The position numbers were made by a program, and so were the translations under genes. A stretch of DNA of 64,000 nt from Streptomyces avermitilis MA-4680 = NBRC 14893 (GTDB lineage: Bacteria; Actinomycetota; Actinomycetes; Streptomycetales; Streptomycetaceae), in NCBI RefSeq assembly GCF_000009765.2, contig NC_003155.5, positions 3,844,001 through 3,908,000 on the forward strand. The letters are read 5' to 3'. Below are positions 17,763 through 25,890 of the stretch, piece by piece (the stretch's first letter is position 1; the number at the start of each line of letters is the position of its first letter). The notes below the pieces were generated by a model. That model did no database searches, was not told where the DNA came from, and worked only from the letters and a program-made list of their open reading frames with translations.

Positions 17763-18841
17763 GCCTTGGCCTCCTTGTTCGCCGAGGCGCCCGCATCGGC
17801 CTGCGCCGGGGCGGCCACATCGGCCTTCGCCGGAGCGCCCGCGTCGGCAGCCGCCCTGGCCTCCCGCTTCCGGCCGGTGCCGACCCGCAGCCGCGAGGCC
17901 GCGCGCGGGTCGAGGGCCGTACGCACCCCGTCGCCGAGGACGGTCAGCGCGAGGACGGTCACGAACAGCGCGCCCGCGGGGAGCAGCAGGTACTGCGGCG
18001 CGGCCTGGTACCAGACGTCGGCGGCGGTGAGCATCTGCCCCCAGGACGGGGTCGGCGGCTTCACACCGACGCCGAGGAAGGACAGGGCCGCCTCGATGGT
18101 GATGTTCTGCGGCACCAGGAGCGCGGAGTAGGTGATGACGGGCGCGGCGAGCCCGGGCAGCAGTTCGCGGCGGGCGATCCGCCAGGTGCCCCAGCCGCTG
18201 AGCCGGGCGGCGGAGACGTAGTCCAGCTGCTTGAGCGTGAGCGTCTGGGCGCGCACGATCTTCGCGGGTGAGCCCCAGGCGATCAGCCCGATGACGAGCG
18301 CGACGAGGACGGGCCGCGGGAAGCTGCTGGGCACGATCGCCAGCAGCGCCAGCGACATGATCATCAGCGGCATGGCGACGATGACGTCGGTGGCCCGGCT
18401 CAACAGTTGATCGACCCATCCGTTGCCGAGCGCGGCCGCGATACCCACCACGACCGCGATGAGGACCTGCACCAGCGTCGCGGCGAGCGCCACGCCGAGC
18501 GACACCCGGGCCCCGTACACGAGCCGGGCGAAGAGGTCGCGTCCGGTCTGGGGCTCGAGGCCGAGCCAGTGGTCGCCGCTGATGCCCCCGAGGGAGCCGA
18601 CGGGTACGCCACCGCGCGCGGAGTCGATGAGGGACGGATGGTAGGTGGTCGGGTCCTGGCCCTCCAGGGCCGTCAGCAGCGGCGCGGCGAGCGCGACCAG
18701 GACCAGGAGCGCGACGACGGCCGCCGCGACGAGGGCGGCGCGCTGCGCTCGCAGCCGCCGCCAGAACTGACGGGCCCCCGAAACCGCCGGGACGGGCGTA
18801 CCCGTCCCGGCGGCCTGGGAGGCGACAAGTGCCTCGCTCAC
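17759..18841 (-). CDS. Peptide ABC transporter permease, DppC type
   Basis: 360-residue partner permease. The N-terminal helix LVAAAVVALLVLVALAAPLL is followed by the OppC-type periplasmic segment and the permease core. The EAA loop appears as AALSFLGVGVKPPTPSWGQML, the family signature. The last 50 residues are an Ala/Lys-rich low-complexity tail (ADAGAPAKADVAAPAQADAG) that is not part of the family core. It begins 4 bp after the binding-protein gene stop and overlaps the DppB-type gene by 4 bp. Confidence 0.92.
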   Translation of the reverse strand: MSEALVASQAAGTGTPVPAVSGARQFWRRLRAQRAALVAAAVVALLVLVALAAPLLTALEGQDPTTYHPSLIDSARGGVPVGSLGGISGDHWLGLEPQTGRDLFARLVYGARVSLGVALAATLVQVLIAVVVGIAAALGNGWVDQLLSRATDVIVAMPLMIMSLALLAIVPSSFPRPVLVALVIGLIAWGSPAKIVRAQTLTLKQLDYVSAARLSGWGTWRIARRELLPGLAAPVITYSALLVPQNITIEAALSFLGVGVKPPTPSWGQMLTAADVWYQAAPQYLLLPAGALFVTVLALTVLGDGVRTALDPRAASRLRVGTGRKREARAAADAGAPAKADVAAPAQADAGASANKEAKA

Positions 18842-18845
18842 GGCG

Positions 18846-20564
18846 CTACTTCACCGAGACCTGCGAGATGTCCAGCACACCGGTCCAGTCGCTGATCACG
18901 ATGTTCTTGACGGCGCTGCCGTACAGCCGCTTGTAGACCGGGTGGAACAGCGGCACGGTCAGCGCCTGCTCGCCGATCTTCTGGTCCAGTGCGCCCCACC
19001 GCTTGGCGGCGGCGTCAAGGTCCGTCAGCTTGTTGATCGCGTCGATCTCGGCATTGACGGACTTGTCGTCGAGGAAGCCGGTGTTGAAGTTCGCGCCGTC
19101 CTTGACGATCTGCCGGCCGTCGAAGATCGGGGCGAGGAACGGACCGCCGGACGGCCAGTCGGCGCCCCAGTGGGCGAGGAAGAAGCCGGGCTCGGTCTTG
19201 ACGCTGTGGATCTTGTCCTTGTAGTCGTTCTCCTCCAGGCCCTGGAGCTTGACGGTGATCCCGGCCTTCTTCAGGGCGTCCTGGACGGCGGTCGCGATCT
19301 CCGGGCTGGTCTCGAAGTCCTTCGAGTTGGAGTGGGTGAGGGAGATCGTGAGCCCGTTCTTGTAACCGGCCTCCTTCAGCAGTTCCTTGGCCTTGGCCGG
19401 ATTGCCGGACGTGCCCGCCGGGAAGTGGTCGTACGGCGTGTAGCCGAAGGACTTCTGGTTCGGCAGGTAGGTGGTCGCCGCCTCGGCCAGCGACGATCCG
19501 CCCGCCGCGTTGATGACCGACGAGCGGTCGATGGCGTACGAGATCGCCTGCCGCACCTTGGCGTTGTTGAACGGCTTCACCTTCGGGTTGAAGGCGATGT
19601 AGTCGGTGTAGCCGAAGTGCCCGGTGCCGACACGCGCGGCGAGCGCCTTGTCGCCGGTGACCTTGGCGAGTTCGGCCGGGCCGAGGTTGGTGTCCGTGGT
19701 GACGGCGGTGGCGTCCGCGCCCTGGGACGCCGACAGCCGCTGGTTGATCACGGACGAGTCGAGACCCGACCGCACATCGATCTTGGCCGGGTAGGCCTTG
19801 CGCTCCGCGTCGGTCGCCGCGGACCAGTACGTGTTGCGCTCCAGCGTCAGCCGCTCGCCGTCGTTCTCGTTCTTGACGACCTTGTACGGGCCCGACGAGA
19901 TCGGGTGCTCCTCGTACTTCGTGCCGTTGTCCTTGGCCTTCGGGACGGGCGTGAACTGCGTCTGCGTGGCCAGGTAGGGGAACTCGCCCTCGGGCTTGTT
20001 GAGGTGGAAGACGATGGTGCGCTCGTCCGGGGTCTCGATCGCCGAGAGGCCCTTCTTGTCCTTGTAGGGCCCCTGGTAGTCGGCCGCGCCGACCAGCCAG
20101 TCCCGCAAGTAGGGGGCGCCGCCGGAGAGTTCGGGGGCGAAGGAGCGCTCGATGCCGTACTTGATGTCGGCGGAGGTGATCGCGGCGCCGTCCTCGTACT
20201 TGAGGCCCTCCTTCAGGGTGTACGTCCACACGGTCGCGTTCTTGCTCGGACGCCCGGTGTCGGTGGCGAGGTCGGGGACGACCTCGGCGCCGGCGGCACC
20301 GTCCTCACGGTTGCGCGTGGTGAGCGTACGGAAGACGAGAGAGGGGACGTTGCCGCCGCCCGAGGTGTAGAGCCGCCCCGGGTCGAAGTCCTCCTGCGGG
20401 TTGGAGTTCAGGACGGTGAGCGTCCCGCCCTTCCGCGGCGTGGAGTCGCCACCGGCGCCCTTGGCATCGTTGTCCTCCGGCCCGCAGGCGGCGGCGCCCG
20501 CTGCCACGACCAGGCTGACGGATGCCGCGGCCACGCGGCGCGCTATGACGGACGGATGACGCAT
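18846..20564 (-). CDS. Extracellular peptide-binding lipoprotein (SBP_bac_5 family)
   Basis: 572-residue solute-binding protein. The signal peptide ends in the lipobox AAAC (GAAACGPEDN), so it is tethered to the membrane surface. The mature protein has family landmarks: DPGRLYTSGGG, LKEGLKYEDGAAITSADIKY, the central EGEFPYLATQ and VRQAISYAIDRS. It captures a peptide or peptide-like ligand for the two permeases and fused ATPase that follow. First structural gene of the operon; a leader ORF and a strong promoter lie 146-280 bp upstream. The ligand is not identifiable. Confidence 0.93.
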   Translation of the reverse strand: MRHPSVIARRVAAASVSLVVAAGAAACGPEDNDAKGAGGDSTPRKGGTLTVLNSNPQEDFDPGRLYTSGGGNVPSLVFRTLTTRNREDGAAGAEVVPDLATDTGRPSKNATVWTYTLKEGLKYEDGAAITSADIKYGIERSFAPELSGGAPYLRDWLVGAADYQGPYKDKKGLSAIETPDERTIVFHLNKPEGEFPYLATQTQFTPVPKAKDNGTKYEEHPISSGPYKVVKNENDGERLTLERNTYWSAATDAERKAYPAKIDVRSGLDSSVINQRLSASQGADATAVTTDTNLGPAELAKVTGDKALAARVGTGHFGYTDYIAFNPKVKPFNNAKVRQAISYAIDRSSVINAAGGSSLAEAATTYLPNQKSFGYTPYDHFPAGTSGNPAKAKELLKEAGYKNGLTISLTHSNSKDFETSPEIATAVQDALKKAGITVKLQGLEENDYKDKIHSVKTEPGFFLAHWGADWPSGGPFLAPIFDGRQIVKDGANFNTGFLDDKSVNAEIDAINKLTDLDAAAKRWGALDQKIGEQALTVPLFHPVYKRLYGSAVKNIVISDWTGVLDISQVSVK

Positions 20565-20710
20565 CGGAAGACGACCTCTCGAATGATGAGACGGATTGAC
20601 GAGGAGTGAGACGAAAATGAACAGACGTCTGCCCGGGCGTCAGGTCGTCGAAAACCGCGACGAAGTCACGGAGAGAGGGAGAATCGCGACGCGTACGCCA
20701 GAGGCGGACG

Positions 20711-20803
20711 TCAGCGACAGTGAATGTCGGCCACGCAGAGAGCGGTCACGCCGATCAGCGCCAGCTCAATGGCTGCGCGAACGGAGGCGGGACGAGGCGA
20801 CAT
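20711..20803 (-). CDS. Candidate 30-aa leader peptide ahead of the peptide-importer operon
   Basis: Short ORF starting at an ATG placed 7 nt after the -10 box of a consensus promoter, so the mRNA should be leaderless. The peptide begins MSPRPASVRAAIELALIG and ends in ALCVADIHCR with two cysteines just before the stop. It ends 146 bp before the binding-protein start. Streptomyces have many short, Cys-containing leader peptides upstream of sulfur-linked and transport operons, where translation of the peptide controls readthrough. This one has the right position, but I cannot confirm family membership. Confidence 0.5.
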   Translation of the reverse strand: MSPRPASVRAAIELALIGVTALCVADIHCR

Positions 20804-20810
20804 GCGGAGA

Positions 20811-20839
20811 AATATGAACGAACTTTCGCCCCATGTCAA
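20811..20839 (-). promoter_or_regulatory. Consensus housekeeping-type promoter for leader ORF and peptide-importer operon
   Basis: On the minus strand TTGACA (20839-20834) is followed after exactly 17 bases by CATATT (20816-20811). The -35 is perfect and the -10 matches four of six. Initiation about 7 nt downstream would fall at the ATG of the leader ORF at 20803. A second TTGACA occurs about 25 bp further upstream, inside the end of the DUF3152 gene region. Confidence 0.7.
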
Positions 20840-20859
20840 TGTGATCTCTGAGCCGCCTG

Positions 20860-22410
20860 TCAACTCCCGGGGTACGGCCAGGCGTTGGCCCGGCAGTGGA
20901 TTCCGTCGTGGTCGAGGAACTTGGTCTGCTGCTGCATGACCGGGGCGAGTTCGCCGTCCTTGCCACACGTGACGTGGCCGTAGCCGAGGCGGTGGCCGAT
21001 CTCGTGATTGATCAGCATCTGCCGGTACGCGTGAATTTGATCACCGAATCCGTAGGTCTTCGACCCCTGCGCCCAGCGATAGGCGTTGATCATCACGCGC
21101 TCGGTGGCGGCCGAGTCGCACGACACGTTGTCCTCGGTCGTGTCGAGACCGGATTTGGCGCACCAGTCGGCGGTGGTACCGGGGCTGGCCAGCGTGATCA
21201 CGAAGTCGGGCTTGCCGGAGGAGATCCGCTCGAAGGTGCGGGCGCCGTTGTGGGCCCAGCTGCGGTCGTCGTTGAGGGTCTTCTGGACGGCCTGCGCGAA
21301 GAGTTCGCCGTCGAGCCCGAGCCTCTTCTCCACATCCACGCGGTACGTGTACTTCCGCCCCCCGCCCGGCGCCTTGTCGAACCCGCCGATCGCGTCGAAC
21401 TTCCCCGCCGCCTTCAGCGTGGCGCCGAGCGGATACACCTTGGCCATCTTCTGGCCGTACGTCAGCGCGGCCACGCTGGGCGATCCGGAGGGGGTGGGCC
21501 GGTCGTCACCGCGGGAGGCGGAGTCGCGGGCGTCGCGGGCACTGTCGGTGGCGGACTGCGACTGTACGGCGGCCTTGTCGTCGTGTCCGTCGGCGACCTG
21601 ACCGGCCACGACGACAGCGAGCACGGTGGTGACGGCGGCGGCCGCGATTCCGGTGAACGTGCGGCCCTTGCCACCCTTCTCCTTGCCCGGCTCCTCGTCG
21701 GCCGCGGCCTCGGTGTCGGCCCCGGTCCGGCCGTCGCGGTCGGTGGCGGGGGCATGGGCGTGGGCATGAGGAGCGTGCGGGGAAGGGGGACCGTAGGGGT
21801 CCATGCGGTTGCCTGCGCCGCCCCGAGGCGCGAAGACATCGTCCTCGTCCGCGCCGAAAGCGTCGACGTAGTCCTGCCGGGGGCCAAGGCCGCGGTGCCG
21901 CCGCTGTCCGGGAAGCCGCGGTCCGGGCGGCGCGGCCTTCGGAGCACCGGCGGGTACGCCTCCGGACTCGCCCCAGCCACCGCCGGGTTCACGCTGCTGG
22001 GGGTGACCGCCGCGGACTTGGGGGGTGCCGTGGGCAGGGGTGCCGTCGAACGGACGGGGCGTGCCGTGCGCCGGGGTCCCGTCGAGGAAACGCGGGACAC
22101 CGCGAGCGGGGGTCCCGTCCGGCAGGCGAGGCCCGGCGGGCACACCACGCGCGGGAGTCCCTTCCGCGAACCGCGGAACACCGTTGGCGGGAGTACCGTC
22201 CGCGAACCGCGGCACCGGCCGCTGTGCGGCCCCGCCCGCCGGCTGTCGCTGGACCGACGCCTGCGCACCCGCGGCAACCGACGCCTGTGCGCCGTCCGCA
22301 CCCGGCGCCTGCACCGGGGTCTGCGCGCGGCCGCGAGCCGGCTCCGGGATCACCGGTACGGAACCGGTGCCGCCCTTGTCGCCCCGCCCCTTGCGGCTGT
22401 GCCGTCCCAC
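20860..22410 (-). CDS. DUF3152 protein: membrane-anchored, metzincin-like putative metalloprotease
   Basis: 516-residue protein. Residues 1-210 are Pro/Gly-rich with a repeated unit of the type DGTPARGVPRF. One transmembrane helix near 250-270 (FTGIAAAAVTTVLAVVVAG) puts the C-terminal domain outside the cell. That DUF3152 domain has HEIGHRLGYGH starting at residue 469, which matches the zinc site HExxHxxGxxH, and a possible Met-turn in APVMQQQ. Four cysteines flank the site (DWCAK, VSCDS, TCGK, HCRA). Catalysis has not to my knowledge been shown for this family. Starts GTG and lies 8 bp after the upstream hydrolase stop, so they are likely co-transcribed. The mycobacterial counterpart neighbours the same TetR and DUF3107 genes. 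Confidence 0.85.
   Translation of the reverse strand: MGRHSRKGRGDKGGTGSVPVIPEPARGRAQTPVQAPGADGAQASVAAGAQASVQRQPAGGAAQRPVPRFADGTPANGVPRFAEGTPARGVPAGPRLPDGTPARGVPRFLDGTPAHGTPRPFDGTPAHGTPQVRGGHPQQREPGGGWGESGGVPAGAPKAAPPGPRLPGQRRHRGLGPRQDYVDAFGADEDDVFAPRGGAGNRMDPYGPPSPHAPHAHAHAPATDRDGRTGADTEAAADEEPGKEKGGKGRTFTGIAAAAVTTVLAVVVAGQVADGHDDKAAVQSQSATDSARDARDSASRGDDRPTPSGSPSVAALTYGQKMAKVYPLGATLKAAGKFDAIGGFDKAPGGGRKYTYRVDVEKRLGLDGELFAQAVQKTLNDDRSWAHNGARTFERISSGKPDFVITLASPGTTADWCAKSGLDTTEDNVSCDSAATERVMINAYRWAQGSKTYGFGDQIHAYRQMLINHEIGHRLGYGHVTCGKDGELAPVMQQQTKFLDHDGIHCRANAWPYPGS
22020..22220. repeat. Degenerate coding repeat in the DUF3152 N-terminus
   Basis: Roughly 33-bp units on the minus strand encode variations of DGTPA(R/H/N)G(V/T)PRF, about six copies with changes at the first two and last residues. 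The run keeps the reading frame and makes a flexible, proline-rich cytoplasmic segment. Confidence 0.7.
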
Positions 22411-22418
22411 GCCGCGCC

Positions 22419-23456
22419 TCAGCTCCCCGCGCCGGCAGTACCGGCCTCGTCCGCCATGGCCGACCCGGCCGCCTCGTCGGAGACCTTCGCCGGCTCGCCC
22501 AACTCACCTGTGTCCGCGAGCAGTTCGCGCACCGCCTCCGCCACCAGATCTGGATACTCCATCATCGCCACATGCCCCGCCTCCGGCAGCGAAAGGAGCC
22601 GGGAGTCGCGGAAGGTGCGCGCCGCCCGCCGGGCCATGCGATATCCCACGAGCTGGTCGCGTCCACCGTAGACGAGAAGCGTCGGCGCGAGCACTCGCTC
22701 GGCCTGGCGCCACAGCCCGTGCTGCCCGCCCAGTGTGTACGCGTTCACGATTCCGCGCGCCGAGCGCGCCATCGCGTCCCAGAAATAGGGGAGCGCGAAC
22801 CGTCGCTCCATCTCCTCGACCGCGGCCCGGAAACCCTCCGGCGTGACCCGCCCCGGATCCCCGTAACAGAGCGCCATCACCCCACGTACGCGCTGCTCGG
22901 CCGTCCAGTCCTTGGTGAGACGGGTGAACAGGGGCGCGACCCCGGGCAGCGCGAGCAGCGCCGTCGGCACCGCGGTGCGCTGCACCCGGATCTCCGGCAG
23001 CGCGGGCGAGACCAGCGTGAGCGTACGGACGAGATCGGGGCGTACGGCCGCGACCCGGGTCGTGACCGCCCCGCCCATCGAGTTGCCGATCAGGTGCACG
23101 GGGCCGCGTCCGGCGGCGTCGAGATAGCGGATGACCGCGCGCGCGTGCCCGGTCACGGAGTAGTCGCCGTCGTCCGGCGGCGGGGAGTCCCCGAAGCCGG
23201 GCAGGTCGAGCGCCTCGCTGTCCACGAGCCCCTCGAGTCGCTGCATCAACGCCGACCAGTTCTGCGAGGAGCCTCCGAGACCGTGCACGCACAGGGCGGG
23301 CGGCAGTCCCTCGCGCACCGGCGGTCTCGACCGCACGGTCAGCGTGGCCCCCGGCAGCCCGACCGACCGCAGCCGCTCGCCCTCCGCCACCCGGACGGGC
23401 GCCACCCTCGGAAGCACAGTGCTGGCCGGCACGGGCGGCAGCTCGGTCGAAGACAT
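22419..23456 (-). CDS. Alpha/beta hydrolase
   Basis: 345-residue alpha/beta-hydrolase fold enzyme. It has the oxyanion loop CVHGLGGSSQNW, strand LDLPGFGDS, nucleophile elbow GNSMGG, an acid strand LLVYGGRDQLV and the catalytic histidine in PEAGHVAMMEYP. The sequence is like the broad lipase/esterase/haloperoxidase-like group; no substrate can be inferred. The C-terminal 30 residues are a low-complexity acidic tail. Promoter-proximal gene of a pair with the DUF3152 gene. Confidence 0.88.
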   Translation of the reverse strand: MSSTELPPVPASTVLPRVAPVRVAEGERLRSVGLPGATLTVRSRPPVREGLPPALCVHGLGGSSQNWSALMQRLEGLVDSEALDLPGFGDSPPPDDGDYSVTGHARAVIRYLDAAGRGPVHLIGNSMGGAVTTRVAAVRPDLVRTLTLVSPALPEIRVQRTAVPTALLALPGVAPLFTRLTKDWTAEQRVRGVMALCYGDPGRVTPEGFRAAVEEMERRFALPYFWDAMARSARGIVNAYTLGGQHGLWRQAERVLAPTLLVYGGRDQLVGYRMARRAARTFRDSRLLSLPEAGHVAMMEYPDLVAEAVRELLADTGELGEPAKVSDEAAGSAMADEAGTAGAGS

Positions 23457-23691
23457 GCGGCAATGTTACGAGACGATCACGCAGTGGCCCGTGTGTTCGC
23501 CATCACAGATCGTGGGCACCCGAGAGGCCGGTGGTGCGAGGTGCCGACCGACCGGCACGGCAATCCACCCAACCATCACATAGCGCCCCGATGGGCTGTC
23601 TCCTAGGCTCGGGGGCAGGGCACCGGCACCTGGCCCCTGCCTCCTCGCCTCCTTGAGGAGACGTCCCGGAATTCCAGGAAGGGAGCCCACC

Positions 23692-23913
23692 ATGGCCATA
23701 GACCCCACCGATCCCGAGACGTTCGAGAACGAGGTCGACGGCGAGGCCGAGCTCGATGTCGAGGCGCCGGAGGGAGACGCCGCAGAGCAGCTCGCGGACA
23801 TCGCCCCGGAGGAGGACGACCCGCTGACCGACGTGAACCCGGACCGCGCCAACGAGGCCGACCTGGTGGAACAGGCCCGCGTGGTCTCCCTCGACGAGGA
23901 CGACTACCGGTGA
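23692..23913 (+). CDS. Small acidic conserved hypothetical protein
   Basis: 73-residue, strongly acidic protein (MAIDPTDPETFENEVDGEAE at the start, VVSLDEDDYR at the end) with no membrane segment or cysteine. Start chosen for the GGAAGGGAG ribosome-binding site. The composition suggests a largely disordered or charge-interaction protein. It stands alone between the divergent hydrolase gene and the TetR gene. Function unknown. Confidence 0.7.
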   Translation: MAIDPTDPETFENEVDGEAELDVEAPEGDAAEQLADIAPEEDDPLTDVNPDRANEADLVEQARVVSLDEDDYR

Positions 23914-24222
23914 CGCACGACCACGGCAACCACGGCAACCACGGGAGGCGCACAGAACTGCCTGACGCATGCAGCTGCTCAAGACGTGCGACCAGATGTA
24001 CGAACCGGAGAGGCAGGACCACCGGTGACGCCCGAGGACACCTGCCGTTGACCGGCCGCAAGGCACTCATCGGCCCGATCTGGCACATTTTGATGGGCTC
24101 CGCGGGGCTTTCATCCCCGTCCGGTCCGTGAAATTCTGCGCTCGCACCGCGCACACCAGGGTTACCGAAAAGTACGATGGCGGCGCGGCGCACACCGCAT
24201 GTGGACGATATTGGGAGGCGGC
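23914..24222. other. Intergenic region without a convincing gene
   Basis: A GTG overlapping the preceding stop opens a 73-codon frame (23910-24131), but its product has an irregular, His/Arg/Cys-rich composition and no domain, so I do not call it. Short CACGGCAAC repeats occur at 23919-23945. The last 80 bases should hold the tetR promoter. Confidence 0.5.
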
Positions 24223-24864
24223 GTGACAGCCATCGAGCAGACAGAGGCAGCGCGCCCGCGGGGCACACGCCTGCCGCGCCGTGCCCGACGCAACCAGCTC
24301 CTCGGCGCAGCCCAGGAGGTCTTCGTCGCCCAGGGCTACCACTCCGCGGCGATGGACGACATCGCCGAGCGCGCGGGCGTCAGCAAGCCGGTGCTCTACC
24401 AGCACTTCCCGGGCAAGCTCGACCTCTACCTCGCCCTGCTGGACCAGCACTGCGAGGCCCTGCTCCAGGCGGTCCGCGCCGCGCTCGCGTCGACCAACGA
24501 CAACAAGCAGCGCGTACGGGCCACGATGGACGCGTACTTCGCGTACGTGGAGGACGACGGCGGCGCCTTCCGGCTGGTCTTCGAGTCCGACCTGACGAAC
24601 GAGCCCGCGGTGCGTGAGCGCGTGGACAGGGTCACCGTCCAGTGCGCGGAGGCGATCTGCGAGGTCATCGCGGAGGACACCGGCCTGTCGCGGGCCGAGT
24701 CGATGCTGCTGGCCTCCGGTCTCGGCGGCCTGGCCCAGGTGGTGGCGCGCTCGTGGCTGCACAGCGACCGCAGCGTGCCGCGCGACCAGGCGGTGCAGCT
24801 GCTGACCTCACTGGCCTGGCGCGGCATCGCGGGCTTCCCGCTGCACGGCACGGACGCCCACTGA
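24223..24864 (+). CDS. TetR-family transcriptional regulator
   Basis: 213-residue regulator. The N-terminal helix-turn-helix reads LLGAAQEVFVAQGYHSAAMD through DIAERAGVSKPVLYQHFPGK, a textbook TetR DNA-binding domain. The C-terminal ligand/dimer domain is all-helical. GTG start at 24223 is supported by GGGAGG; an in-frame ATG lies at 24199. The gene order (DUF3152, TetR, DUF3107, ferritin-like, DEAD helicase) matches the mycobacterial Rv3207c-Rv3211 segment from memory. Targets unknown. Confidence 0.9.
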   Translation: MTAIEQTEAARPRGTRLPRRARRNQLLGAAQEVFVAQGYHSAAMDDIAERAGVSKPVLYQHFPGKLDLYLALLDQHCEALLQAVRAALASTNDNKQRVRATMDAYFAYVEDDGGAFRLVFESDLTNEPAVRERVDRVTVQCAEAICEVIAEDTGLSRAESMLLASGLGGLAQVVARSWLHSDRSVPRDQAVQLLTSLAWRGIAGFPLHGTDAH

Positions 24865-25020
24865 CAGCCCCGCGACCACCGCTGGCAGCACTTTTGTTCC
24901 CGCCCGTTGTTCGCTCCTGGCGTTCTTGAGCGGAGCGTGGACGTCCCCTCACCGGGCTAATGTGTGCTGAGTACGGCGCGGAGGGCCGCGCACATCACTG
25001 ACCGTCGGAGGGACAAAGTC

Positions 25021-25248
25021 GTGGAGGTCAAGATCGGCGTGCAGCACGCGCCCCGCGAGATCGTTCTGGAGAGCGGTCAGACCGCCGAGGAGGTCGAGCG
25101 CGCGGTGTCAGAGGCGCTGGCCGGCAAGTCGGCACTGCTGAGCCTCGTGGACGACCACGGCCGCAAGGTCCTGGTTCCGGCCGACCGTCTCGCGTACGTG
25201 GAGCTCGGCGAGCCCACCACGCGCAAGGTGGGCTTCAGCGCGCTGTAA
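25021..25248 (+). CDS. DUF3107 family protein
   Basis: 75-residue protein of the conserved actinobacterial DUF3107 family (TB9.4-like). It reads MEVKIGVQHAPREIVLESGQ at the start and DRLAYVELGEPTTRKVGF at the end, and looks like a small alpha/beta domain. GTG start with GGAGGGA upstream. Follows the TetR gene, as in mycobacteria, and is closed by a strong terminator. The function is not established. Confidence 0.85.
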   Translation: MEVKIGVQHAPREIVLESGQTAEEVERAVSEALAGKSALLSLVDDHGRKVLVPADRLAYVELGEPTTRKVGFSAL

Positions 25249-25265
25249 GCACAGACAGCATGGAA

Positions 25266-25295
25266 GGGGCCCGGCGACACCAGTCGCCGGGCCCC
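25266..25295. terminator. Perfect 13-bp hairpin terminator after DUF3107 gene
   Basis: 25266-25278 pairs perfectly with 25283-25295 around a 4-base loop. It is preceded by AA and followed by TTCTT, so it approximates an intrinsic terminator on the plus strand. Confidence 0.9.
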
Positions 25296-25436
25296 TTCTT
25301 CGCGCCCTGACCAAGGCCTGAACTGCACAGATGGACCACATCTCCCGCACAGATGATGATTGCTTTCCGCACGTCAGGGGTAGACCGGCTACGACCGATT
25401 TGCACCTGTGTCTGTCGTGCGGGAGGGACCCCCACC

Positions 25437-25706
25437 ATGTTCTTGGAAGCGCTCGGCTCCGCGATTATCGGTCTCGCCCTGGCCTGGGCGGCCGTGTACC
25501 GGATGCCGCATCGCCTGCCCGCCCGCAGCATGGTCCTGTCGACGGGAGTCGCCGGAGCGCTCTTCGGCGCGTTTCTCACGCACAGCGCGCTCGGCCCCGG
25601 CCATGTCCTCGTGAGCCTGATCGGCGCGGCGGTCGTGTCCGCCGCCTCGCTGTCGCTGCTGCTCCGCCCGGCGGAGCGTTTTCGCCGCCGCTCAGCGACG
25701 GCCTAG
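25437..25706 (+). CDS. Small membrane protein, function unknown
   Basis: 89-residue protein with three hydrophobic segments (ALGSAIIGLALAWAAVYRM; MVLSTGVAGALFGAFLTHSA; LVSLIGAAVVSAASLSLLL) and a basic tail. Start supported by GGGAGGGA at 25421. The size and Gly-rich helices recall GlsB/YeaQ-type small membrane proteins, but I see no firm motif. A small membrane-protein gene is also found here in the mycobacterial counterpart, from memory. Confidence 0.7.
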   Translation: MFLEALGSAIIGLALAWAAVYRMPHRLPARSMVLSTGVAGALFGAFLTHSALGPGHVLVSLIGAAVVSAASLSLLLRPAERFRRRSATA

Positions 25707-25780
25707 CGCCGCGCGCCCGAGGCGCTGGGCACCGCGGCGGCACCGGTTGCGCCGCCGCAGGCACCGTACGAATTCCGTCT

Positions 25781-25861
25781 AGGGCCTGTTCAAAGCGGGG
25801 CCTGTTACGAAAGCGGGGCCTGTCGCGAAAGCGGCAGGCGCCACCTTTCGCAACAGGCCCT
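25781..25861. repeat. Inverted repeat with three left arms and one right arm
   Basis: Three similar left arms, GGGCCTGTT..AAAG-like (25781-25795, 25797-25813, 25815-25831), precede a single complementary right arm CTTTCGCAACAGGCCCT (25845-25861). Any left arm can pair with the right arm. The element lies between convergent genes and probably terminates transcription, with the left arm duplicated. Confidence 0.7.
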
Positions 25862-25890
25862 CGCCCTGCGGTCTGTCCGCCGGGCAGGCG

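Noticed and set aside
23910..24131. 73-codon GTG ORF overlapping the stop of the small acidic gene
   Set aside because: Coupled start is attractive, but the product is His/Arg/Cys-rich without pattern and codon bias is lost halfway. Not called.
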